Assembly: GCA_964390555.1 (NCBI GenBank)
Contig: CAYMJU010000149.1
Coordinates: 1 to 40,986, forward strand
Direction: 5' to 3'
DNA: 40,986 nucleotides
DNA from: CAVTWS01 sp964390555
GTDB taxonomy: Bacteria > Actinomycetota > Acidimicrobiia > Acidimicrobiales > SHLQ01
A program made the position numbers and the translations under genes. Under the pieces are notes generated by a model. That model did not search any database. It saw only the letters and a program-made list of their open reading frames with translations, and was not told the origin of the DNA. This document shows positions 32,052-39,427 of this stretch, piece after piece (within the stretch, counting starts at the first letter, position 1; every line of letters starts with the position of its first letter).

Positions 32052-34081
32052 CGGCTCACCGGCAGGTGGGCGCGAACCGATGTCCCGCGAGGCTGCACCG
32101 GTTCGACGGTGAGTGTGCCGCCCAGCTCGCTGGCCCGTTCGCGCATCGAAACGAGGCCGACACCGATGGTTGATTCGTCGGGGATGCCGACGCCGTCATC
32201 GATCACGCGCAGATCCAAGCTGTCATCCTCCAACGTGAGCTCGAGTGTGCAGTGGCGAGCGCCGGCGTGTCGAACGACGTTCGTGAGGGCCTCGGAGGCG
32301 ATGCGATACACGGCGACCTCGACCGCCGCGGAGAGCGACGCAACCTCGTCGGGCAGAGTCAGCGAGACGCGGAGGTTGTCGACGGCTCCGCAGATCGCAC
32401 CGGCCTGCGCCCGGAGCGCCGCGATGAGGCCGAGTTCGTCGAGAGCGGGAGGTCGCAGGTTCTGGGTGACGCGGCGTACATCATCGACTACGAGCCGAAG
32501 CTGATGCTGGAGCTTCGCGGCAAGCTCCATCGCGTCTGTCGGGTTCGTCTCGATGAGCTCGGTGAGGACGTCGAGTTGCAACATCGATCCGGCCAACGTC
32601 GGGCCGATGCCGTCATGGAGCTCGCGGCGAAGACGTCGCCGCTCTTCCTCGCGGCTGGTCACCAGCCGGTGACGGGCGTGTTGCAACGCGTCGGTCACGG
32701 TCATGGCGTGCGCCACGGTCGCCGTCTGGCGGGCCACGTCTTCGAGCAGGTGCCTCTCGTCAGTGGTGAGGTCTTCGTCGTTTGAACGGTGACCGACGCG
32801 GAGTTGACCGAGACGCTGGTGTCGGTGCACCAGGGCGATCGTGCTCGCTCGGGCTGGTGGCGTGCCGTGCTGCGCGGAACGCCGAGGCGAACCTTCCGCG
32901 CTGAGCTCGATCGCGACGTAGGGCAGCCGCAGGGCCGTCGCCGTCGCTTCGGCGATGACGGCCAGCGTGGTTTCGAGGGCGACGCTGTCGTTGAGACGGG
33001 CGCCGATCTCGGTGAGCACGGTGAACGGTTCACTTCGCCGTCCGAACAGGAGGCGATCGACGCCGCGCTGGAGCCGGGCGCGCGGCGGTCCGAGCGCCAT
33101 CGCTACCAGCGCGGCGGCAATTACCGCGGGCAGCTCGTCGGAGCCGGGCACCAAGACGCCAACCAGGACGGCGACCACTACGACCGCGGCGACCACCGCG
33201 GCGCTCAGAGCGACATAGGCGGCCGAACGGCGAAGGAACTCCCCGAGGTCGTACAGCCGATACTTCAAAATGCCGACCGCAATGGCGACCGCGGTGCCGA
33301 GCAGCCCGATGACCTGACCGCCGATCAGAACCGCATTGCTGCCCGGGACCGGGATGAGGATGGCGATGACGAGCGTCACGGGAATGACCGACGCGGCCGC
33401 CGCTACCAACCGCAATTGTTGGCGCTCGTCGCCGGTGGCGTGTCGAAACCGTTGCCCGGCGTCGATCACGGCCGCGGCGGCGAACGCGAGGACGACCAGC
33501 ACGGCCAGAGCCGAGACCGCTGACGTTGCGCCCCGCAACGTCTCGATCCCAAGCGGGTTGGGAATGGGCCGCACTCCTACGGGCACACCGTCGAGCTCGT
33601 CGGGGGCGAATGCCTGGGCGGCGGCCAGCACTCCCAATGCCGCCACGGCGGCCCGGCCGAGCGCCCGCAGCGACCCGCGCTCGATCCGCCCGGTCGGGAA
33701 CAGGGCGATCACGAACGGCAGCAGCCCGATCGTCGGAACCGCCAGCCAAGTCGCAAACCATGCGGCGCCAGCGCTACACGGGATCGAACCCGGCTCGGTG
33801 CGCAGGCCGTAGATGGCCCACCCGTGAAGCAGGATGTAAAGGCCGCCGAGGACGCCCGTTGACCCGAGCAGCCAGCCCACTGCGTTGGTCGGCCGCCGCC
33901 ACACCAGGAACAGCCCGACCAGTGGAAGCGACAAGAACGCCCAGCGGAGGGCCTCGTCTTCAGCGACGGCCGGTGCGTTGGCACGGCTCAGACCGACACC
34001 GACGGCCGTGGTGCCCACGATCGAGGCCAGGCCCACCGCCGCGAGCACCCCTGACCATCGCGTCACCCACGCCGCTTGCAC
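32048..34081 (-). CDS. Membrane sensor histidine kinase (HisKA_3 type)
   Basis: A 677-residue kinase. Residues 1 to about 330 contain seven or eight membrane helices; a GAF-like cytosolic segment follows. The HisKA_3 phosphoacceptor is in RELHDGIGPTLAGS near residue 487. HATPase_c has an N box with ALTNVVRHAGA, a DDGVGIP G1 box and GLVSMRERASELGG. A polytopic N-terminus without a large extracytoplasmic domain suggests sensing within or near the membrane. GTG 34081 is chosen from the N-terminus; GTG 34066 is an alternative. Neither has a good ribosome site. Paired with the NarL-type regulator. Confidence 0.85.
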   Translation of the reverse strand: MQAAWVTRWSGVLAAVGLASIVGTTAVGVGLSRANAPAVAEDEALRWAFLSLPLVGLFLVWRRPTNAVGWLLGSTGVLGGLYILLHGWAIYGLRTEPGSIPCSAGAAWFATWLAVPTIGLLPFVIALFPTGRIERGSLRALGRAAVAALGVLAAAQAFAPDELDGVPVGVRPIPNPLGIETLRGATSAVSALAVLVVLAFAAAAVIDAGQRFRHATGDERQQLRLVAAAASVIPVTLVIAILIPVPGSNAVLIGGQVIGLLGTAVAIAVGILKYRLYDLGEFLRRSAAYVALSAAVVAAVVVVAVLVGVLVPGSDELPAVIAAALVAMALGPPRARLQRGVDRLLFGRRSEPFTVLTEIGARLNDSVALETTLAVIAEATATALRLPYVAIELSAEGSPRRSAQHGTPPARASTIALVHRHQRLGQLRVGHRSNDEDLTTDERHLLEDVARQTATVAHAMTVTDALQHARHRLVTSREEERRRLRRELHDGIGPTLAGSMLQLDVLTELIETNPTDAMELAAKLQHQLRLVVDDVRRVTQNLRPPALDELGLIAALRAQAGAICGAVDNLRVSLTLPDEVASLSAAVEVAVYRIASEALTNVVRHAGARHCTLELTLEDDSLDLRVIDDGVGIPDESTIGVGLVSMRERASELGGTLTVEPVQPRGTSVRAHLPVSR

Positions 34082-34169
34082 GGTCCCAGCATGGTCGCAG
34101 AACCCCGCCCTGTCATGGGACAGACCATCCCGACCGCGACGGGACGGCCTGCCCCATGACGACGGGACC
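34082..34169. promoter_or_regulatory. Dyad and clustered GGGAC half-sites upstream of the two-component genes
   Basis: GTCATGGGACAG (34112-34123) and CTGCCCCATGAC (34149-34160) form a 12-base inverted repeat with one mismatch; an inner CCCG/CGGG pair lies between them. Half-sites GTCCC (34083-34087), GGGAC (34117-34121, 34141-34145) and GGGACC (34164-34169) occur in 88 bases between the divergent kinase and small membrane protein genes. The same GGGACC word makes the palindrome at the USP promoter. Possible autoregulatory site. Confidence 0.5.
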
Positions 34170-34221
34170 CCGAGCAGTGCACGCTGAAGGAGATATCTCA
34201 CCAACCCCACCGGAGGTTCCC

Positions 34222-34440
34222 ATGAACACACTTCGTCCCATCCAGATCATCGGGGCGCTCGTCGCCCTCGCCGTCGCATCGTTTGCCGGCTCGGCCCTGC
34301 TCGACCAGCACGCCGACTGGGGTGATCCCCGCCAGGCCGCCGCGAACTCCCTCTGGATCATCTTCCTCCTGTCGGTGCTCGCCCTCATCGTCGTCGGCGT
34401 CCGCGTCGTCGTCCGCCGCCGCACCGCCACAGTCCGATGA
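34222..34440 (+). CDS. Small two-helix membrane protein
   Basis: A 72-residue protein with two predicted membrane helices (about 6-26 and 44-64), a short loop with HADWGDPRQAA between them and a basic tail VVVRRRTATVR. GGAGG 5 bases before the ATG is a near-ideal ribosome site, which argues that it is real despite its size. It is divergent from a histidine kinase and shares its regulatory gap. It could be a stress-induced small membrane protein or an accessory to the kinase. I do not recognise a family. Confidence 0.75.
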   Translation: MNTLRPIQIIGALVALAVASFAGSALLDQHADWGDPRQAAANSLWIIFLLSVLALIVVGVRVVVRRRTATVR

Positions 34441-34450
34441 GAAGGACCGG

Positions 34451-34483
34451 CCTGCCGTGGCGATCGCCCGGTGTGGCGGCAGG
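34451..34483. terminator. Possible bidirectional terminator hairpin
   Basis: CCTGCCG (34451-34457) pairs with CGGCAGG (34477-34483) around a 19-base loop, in the 58-base gap between convergent genes. There is partial further pairing outside (GACC/GGTC). No U-tract. Confidence 0.4.
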
Positions 34484-34498
34484 TCGCAACGGTGGACG

Positions 34499-36085
34499 TC
34501 AACCGGCGGCGAGCGCTCTCAACTCGTCCTTGACGACTTTGCCAGTGGCGTTGATCGGCAAGGCCTCGATCACCTCGACGCGGCGGGGCACCTTGTAGTT
34601 GGCCATGCGCTCGCGACTCCAAGCGATGACCTCGCCGGTGTCGATCGTCGCGCCGTGTTTGGCGACGCAGAACGCCATGCCGACCTCGCCCATGCGCTCG
34701 TCGGGGATGCCGATCACCGCCACCTGGCCGATGGCGGGGTGCCCCAGCAAGGTGTTCTCGATCTCGGCCGGGTAGGCGTTGAACCCGCCGACTATGAACA
34801 TGTCCTTGAGCCGCCCGACGATGCGCAGGTAGCCGCGCTCGTCCATCACGCCCAGGTCGCCGGTGTGGAGCCAGCCGTCCGCGTCGATCGCGGACGCGGT
34901 CGCTGCGGGGTCGTCGAAGTACTCGGTCATCACGCTGTAGCCTCGGGCCACCACCTCGCCGGCCTCGCCACTCGCCAGCTCGGCGTTCTCTGCGCCGACG
35001 ACTCGTACCTCGAGTCCGTCCATGGCGCGACCAGCGGTACCGGCGATGGTCTCGAAGCTGTCGCCCGGCCGGCTGCCGGTGAGCGTGGCGCCTTCGGTCA
35101 GGCCGTAGCCGGTGATGATCGACTCGAACGGGAGTTCCTCGTGCATGCGCCGGATCAACTCGACCGGGATGTCGGCGGCGCCGGTGACCGCGACCCGCAG
35201 CGACGAGATGTCGCGGTCACCCAGGCCCCGATGTTCGAGGATGGCCTGGTAGATCGTGGGCGCGCCGGGCAGCACGGTGACTCGCTCGCGCTCGACGAGG
35301 TCGAGCACCACACCCACGTCGAAGACCGGCACCGGCAGCAACGTGGCGCCGCGGACGAGGCACGCCAACCAGCCCGACTTGTAGCCGAACATGTGGAAGA
35401 ACGGGTTGACCACCAGGTAGCAGTCGCCCTGGCGGAGCCCAGCAAAGTCGCACCACCCGTCGGAGAACCGAAGCGTCTGACCGTGGCGCATCACCACCCC
35501 CTTGGGGCGCCCGGTCGTGCCCGAGGTGAAGAGGATGTCGCACGGATCGTCGGGTCCTATACCCGCTACCCGCTCGTCGACGTCGGCGTCGGTCACCGCG
35601 GCGCCCGCCGCCACGAAGTCGGTCCAGGCCCCGCAGCCCGGTGGCGTGTCGCCACCGAGGATCACGATCTGTTCCAGTGCCGGTAGGTCCCGCCCCGCCG
35701 CGGCCAGCATGCCCACCGGGTCGATGTCGAGGAAGCCGGTGACCGTGCACAACACCCGGGCGCCGCTGCGCTCGAGGATGTAGGACGCTTCCTCACCCTT
35801 GAAGCGGCTGTTGATCGGCACCAGGCTCGCACCCGCGGCCTGGAGCCCGATCGCGGTCACCATCCATTCGATCGAGTTCGGGGCCCACACCGCGACCCGG
35901 TCGCCCGGCTGCACACCGGCCGCGATCATCGCCGCCCCGGCCCGCCGGAACCGCTCGGTCAGCGCAACGAAAGTGAGCCGGGTCTCCCCCGCCACCACCG
36001 CCTCGGCATCCCCGAAACGCTCGGCACACGACAACGCCATCGCCGGAATGCTCGACCAGTTCTCGTGTGAGGACAGCCGACTCAT
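34499..36085 (-). CDS. FadD3-like acyl-CoA synthetase (AMP-forming)
   Basis: A 528-residue ANL-superfamily enzyme that adenylates a carboxylic acid and transfers it to CoA. FTSGTTGRPKG (P-loop-like), NPFFHMFGYKSGWLACLVRG, YGLTEGA, GWLHTGD, GFNAYPAEIE and the C-terminal catalytic-Lys region INATGKVVKDEL are all present. The NPFFHMFGYK block is close to mycobacterial FadD3, which activates a steroid-derived acid; that substrate is not established here. The ATG overlaps the dioxygenase stop by 4 bases. Last gene of a four-gene operon. Confidence 0.87.
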   Translation of the reverse strand: MSRLSSHENWSSIPAMALSCAERFGDAEAVVAGETRLTFVALTERFRRAGAAMIAAGVQPGDRVAVWAPNSIEWMVTAIGLQAAGASLVPINSRFKGEEASYILERSGARVLCTVTGFLDIDPVGMLAAAGRDLPALEQIVILGGDTPPGCGAWTDFVAAGAAVTDADVDERVAGIGPDDPCDILFTSGTTGRPKGVVMRHGQTLRFSDGWCDFAGLRQGDCYLVVNPFFHMFGYKSGWLACLVRGATLLPVPVFDVGVVLDLVERERVTVLPGAPTIYQAILEHRGLGDRDISSLRVAVTGAADIPVELIRRMHEELPFESIITGYGLTEGATLTGSRPGDSFETIAGTAGRAMDGLEVRVVGAENAELASGEAGEVVARGYSVMTEYFDDPAATASAIDADGWLHTGDLGVMDERGYLRIVGRLKDMFIVGGFNAYPAEIENTLLGHPAIGQVAVIGIPDERMGEVGMAFCVAKHGATIDTGEVIAWSRERMANYKVPRRVEVIEALPINATGKVVKDELRALAAG

Positions 36086-36924
36086 TGTGGGACGGTTCCG
36101 GCCAGGGTGATGCGGTTCATGATCCTCGTGTGGCCGTGGTAGTCGTTGATCGGGTTGTGCAGGGCGCAGCGGTTGTCCCACATCGCCATCGACCCGGCCC
36201 GCCACCGGAACCGGCAGGTGAACTCTGGCTTCACCGAATGCTCGAACAGGTACCGCAGCAGGGAGCGGCTCTCGGCCTCGGTCCAGCCGTCGAAGCGAGC
36301 GGTGTGGGCCACGTTCACGAAGAGCGACTTGCGGCCGGTCTCGGGGTGGGTGCGCACGACCGGGTGCACGGCCTCGTAATCCTTCGGCGCCTCCGCCCCG
36401 CTGTCGCGGATGCGGTCTTCGCGGGTCTTCGACACGTCGGCCAGCGCGGAGCTGGCGACGCCCCGCAGCCCATCGAGCAAGCTTCGCAGCCCTGGGGACA
36501 GCGCCTCGTACGCCGCGTACATGTTGGCGAACAGCGTGTCGCCACCGAACGCCGGCACCTCGCGGGCGAGCAGTATCGTGCCCATCGGCGGACGCTCGAG
36601 GTAGGTGGTGTCGCTGTGCCAGATGCCCCCGAAGTTCACCGTCTCGTGCGGGAGCTTGGCCACCGCGATGATGTGGGGATACCCGTCGATGCCTTTCACG
36701 AACGGGTACCCGACCGGCTCACCGATGTGCTCGGCGAAGGCGAGGAAGGCGTCGTTGTCGAGTGTCTGGTCGCGGAAGAACACGACGAGGTGCGCGAGCC
36801 ACGCCCGGCGGATCTCCGCCACGACCTCGTCGGTGAGGTCCGCCAGGTCGACGCCGGAGATCTCGGCTCCGAGCGCCCCGGCGATCGGGGCGACCTCGAT
36901 CGTGCGATACGGAGCCACGGTCAT
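36082..36924 (-). CDS. TauD/TfdA-family Fe(II)/2-oxoglutarate dioxygenase
   Basis: A 280-residue non-haem iron dioxygenase. The facial triad is His103-x-Asp105 (WHSD) and His256 (CALHNP), with the 2-oxoglutarate Arg at 267 or 271 (HTRIMNR). Length and the LFVNVAHTARF region match the TauD/TfdA family. It hydroxylates an organic acid, sulfonate or ether while oxidising 2-oxoglutarate; the substrate is not readable. It is coupled on both sides by ATGA overlaps. In this operon it might initiate breakdown of a substrate that is then CoA-activated (inference). Confidence 0.88.
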   Translation of the reverse strand: MTVAPYRTIEVAPIAGALGAEISGVDLADLTDEVVAEIRRAWLAHLVVFFRDQTLDNDAFLAFAEHIGEPVGYPFVKGIDGYPHIIAVAKLPHETVNFGGIWHSDTTYLERPPMGTILLAREVPAFGGDTLFANMYAAYEALSPGLRSLLDGLRGVASSALADVSKTREDRIRDSGAEAPKDYEAVHPVVRTHPETGRKSLFVNVAHTARFDGWTEAESRSLLRYLFEHSVKPEFTCRFRWRAGSMAMWDNRCALHNPINDYHGHTRIMNRITLAGTVPQ

Positions 36925-38117
36925 CGTGGGGCCTCAGCGCCGCGGCCGATCTCGGCCAACACCTCCGCGGTGTGCTCCCCCAGCCGAGGTGGTCGGCGGC
37001 TCACGCCCCCGGGCGTGGCGGTCAGTTTGATCGGGGTGTTCGGGAACACGGTGGGTCGGGTGGAGCCCGGCGTGTCGATATGGACGAGCATGTCGCGCGC
37101 CTGCAGATGCGTATCGGTGAACAGGTCGGCGTTGGTGTGCACCGGTCCGACCGGTACCCGCCCGCCGAGGATGGCGACCAGCTCGGCGGTGGTGTGACCG
37201 GCGGTCCACGCCGAGATCGTGCCGATCACCAGGTCTCGGTAACCGTTGCGGTCGCGGTTGGTCCGGGTCCGCGGGTCGTCGATCAGGTCGGGGCGGCCCA
37301 TGATCTCGCACAGCAGCGGCCAGTGGGTGGTAGGCGCGGCGACCGCGCAGGCCCCGTCGGTGGTCGGGAAGATGCCGAACGGGATGTGCGTGGCGGCGTG
37401 CGACCCGGTGGGCTCGTCGACGCGCTCCCAGTAGCTCCAGTGGTAGACCGCTTCCTCGCACAGCGCGACGAGTGCGTCGTACATGGCGACATCGACGAAC
37501 TGCCCCTGCCCCGTGCGTCTCGCGTGGTGCACGCCAGCGACGATGCCGAGGGCCAGCAGGGTCGCCGGGTAGATGTCACCGACGCTCGCCCCCACCCTCG
37601 TACCGGTGCTGCCCGGCTCGCCGGTGATCGCGGCCAGGCCCGACATGGCCTGGGCCACGATGTCGAACGCCGGCCAGTCGACGTAGGGGCTCTCGCCGGT
37701 GCGGGGATCGCCGAAGCCGCGGACCGCTCCGTAGACGAGCGCCCGGTTGCGCGTCGCCATGGTCTCGTACGACAGGTCGAGCCGGTCGAGCACGCCGGGC
37801 CGCAGGTTCTCGACGACCACGTCGGCGCCCTCGATCAGGTCGAGCAGCGTGTCGCGGCCGGCGGGCGACTTGAGGTCGAGCACGATCGAGCGCTTCGACC
37901 GGTTGACGCTGGCGAAGAACCCGCCACAGACCCGCTCGGTGTCGCCCTTGGTGAATGGGCCGCCGTAGCGGGTGAAGTCGCCCTCGGGCGGCTCGACCTT
38001 GATCACGTCGGCACCCAGGTCGGCGAGCAGCATCGTGCAGAACGGCCCGGCCAGCGCCTGGGTGAGATCGATGACCCGCACGTCGGTCAGCGGGCCCGAC
38101 CGGCGTACCGGTTCCAT
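36921..38117 (-). CDS. CaiB/BaiF (type III) CoA-transferase
   Basis: A 398-residue class III CoA-transferase. N-terminal VRVIDLTQALAGPFCTMLLADLGADVIKVEPP (read in parts: LAGPF and DLGADVIKVE blocks), NRSKRSIVLDLK, and the catalytic Asp181 in GASVGDIYPATLLALG. It moves CoA between acids through an Asp-linked anhydride. The ATG shares a base with the dehydrogenase stop (TGATG), and its stop overlaps the dioxygenase ATG by 4 bases. Likely acts on the same acid as its operon partners. Confidence 0.88.
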   Translation of the reverse strand: MEPVRRSGPLTDVRVIDLTQALAGPFCTMLLADLGADVIKVEPPEGDFTRYGGPFTKGDTERVCGGFFASVNRSKRSIVLDLKSPAGRDTLLDLIEGADVVVENLRPGVLDRLDLSYETMATRNRALVYGAVRGFGDPRTGESPYVDWPAFDIVAQAMSGLAAITGEPGSTGTRVGASVGDIYPATLLALGIVAGVHHARRTGQGQFVDVAMYDALVALCEEAVYHWSYWERVDEPTGSHAATHIPFGIFPTTDGACAVAAPTTHWPLLCEIMGRPDLIDDPRTRTNRDRNGYRDLVIGTISAWTAGHTTAELVAILGGRVPVGPVHTNADLFTDTHLQARDMLVHIDTPGSTRPTVFPNTPIKLTATPGGVSRRPPRLGEHTAEVLAEIGRGAEAPR

Positions 38118-39283
38118 CAGTACGACCTCGGCAGGCCGAGCACCTTGGACGAGATGAAGTTGAGCACCATCTCCTGGCTCACCGGCGCGATCTTCATGAG
38201 CCGAGCCTCGCGCCAGTACCGCTCGACGTGGTACTCCAAGGCGTAGCCGAACCCGCCGTGGGTCTGCATGGCCCGGTCGGCGGCGTAGAAGCCAGCCTCG
38301 GCGGCCAGGTACTTTGCCGTGTTCGCCGCCTCGGCACACGGCCGGCCGGTGTCGTAGCGCCACGACGCCTCGCGGATCGCCAACTCGGCGGCGTGCAGCT
38401 TCATGTGGGCCTCGGCGAGCGGGAAGGCGATGCCCTGGTTCTTGCCGATCGGCCGGTCGAACACCACCCGCTCGTTGGCGTAATCGACGGCGCGGCGCAT
38501 GGCCGCCCGGCCGATGCCGAGAGCTTCGGACGCTATGAGGATGCGCTCGGGGTTGAGCCCGTCGAGCAGGTACCGGAACCCCCCGCCCTCGTCGCCGATA
38601 CGCCGCGACACGGGGACCCGCAAGCCGTCGTAGCGGACCTCACACGACACGACCGCGTTTCGGCCGACCTTGGGGATCGGCGTGATGTCGACCTCGGGCC
38701 GTTGCAGGTCGACGAGCAGCAACGTGAGCCCGTCGGTCGGGTTGACGCACTGGTCCTTGGGCGTGGTGCGGACGAGCAGCAGGCACATCTCGCAGTACGG
38801 GGCCTTGGTGGTCCACACCTTTGCGCCCCGCACGACGTACTCGTCGCCGTCGCGCTCGCCGAAGGTGCGGACGTTGGTGGTGTCGGTACCCGCGTCGGGC
38901 TCGGTCACCCCGAACGCCACGTGCAGCTCACCGGTCGCGATCCGGGTCAAGACGTCGCGGGAGAGCTCGGGCGAGCCGTACTTGCGCACCGGTTCCATAC
39001 CGAAGATCGACAGATGCACGGCCGAGCAGCCGTTCATCGCCGCACCCGACGCGGCGATCTCCTCGAGCATGATCGATGCCTCGGTGATCCCCTGCCCACC
39101 GCCGCCGTACTCCTCGGGTATGGCGATGCCGACCCAGCCGCCCTCGGCCAGCTTGGCGTAAAAGTCCCACGGGAACTCGTGGGCCGCGTCTTTCTCGGCC
39201 CAGTACTCGTCGGGGAAATCGGCGCAGATCCGCCGGATCCCCTCGCGAATCGCCAGGTGGTCCTCGTTCTCGCTGAAGTCCAC
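38117..39283 (-). CDS. Acyl-CoA dehydrogenase family protein
   Basis: A 388-residue FAD enzyme. EEYGGGGQGITEASIMLEE, FGVTEPDAGTDTTNVRT, KVWTTKAPY, and a C-terminal QTHGGFGYALEYHVERYWREAR are present. The usual catalytic YEGT/E site reads IAPVSQEMV, as in a branch of actinobacterial members ending LGLPRSY, so the base may lie elsewhere. GGGGGA about nine bases before the ATG supports the start. First gene of the operon; introduces a double bond into an acyl-CoA. Confidence 0.86.
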   Translation of the reverse strand: MDFSENEDHLAIREGIRRICADFPDEYWAEKDAAHEFPWDFYAKLAEGGWVGIAIPEEYGGGGQGITEASIMLEEIAASGAAMNGCSAVHLSIFGMEPVRKYGSPELSRDVLTRIATGELHVAFGVTEPDAGTDTTNVRTFGERDGDEYVVRGAKVWTTKAPYCEMCLLLVRTTPKDQCVNPTDGLTLLLVDLQRPEVDITPIPKVGRNAVVSCEVRYDGLRVPVSRRIGDEGGGFRYLLDGLNPERILIASEALGIGRAAMRRAVDYANERVVFDRPIGKNQGIAFPLAEAHMKLHAAELAIREASWRYDTGRPCAEAANTAKYLAAEAGFYAADRAMQTHGGFGYALEYHVERYWREARLMKIAPVSQEMVLNFISSKVLGLPRSY

Positions 39284-39413
39284 GCGTCCCCCGAGAGGCT
39301 GGTTGCTCGGTCAAGAAAATGGCATTATCACGGCGAACACCGCAACTCTCACGCCACCTGCGCGCCTTCCCATCGACGCGACACCTCCGGCGGTCGGCCT
39401 CTGAGCGGTGTCG

Positions 39414-39427
39414 TACACTTCGACGCG
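39414..39427 (+). promoter_or_regulatory. Candidate leaderless promoter of the cyclase/ATPase gene
   Basis: TACACT (39414-39419) ends 7 bases before GTG 39427, the right spacing for transcription to begin on the start codon. No clear -35 and no ribosome site are visible. Only moderate support. Confidence 0.4.

Noticed and set aside
31404..34081. True DosR/DosS orthologues
   Set aside because: The kinase is polytopic with HisKA_3 and lacks the paired haem GAF layout of DosS; only the regulator's helix and the sites are DosR-like.
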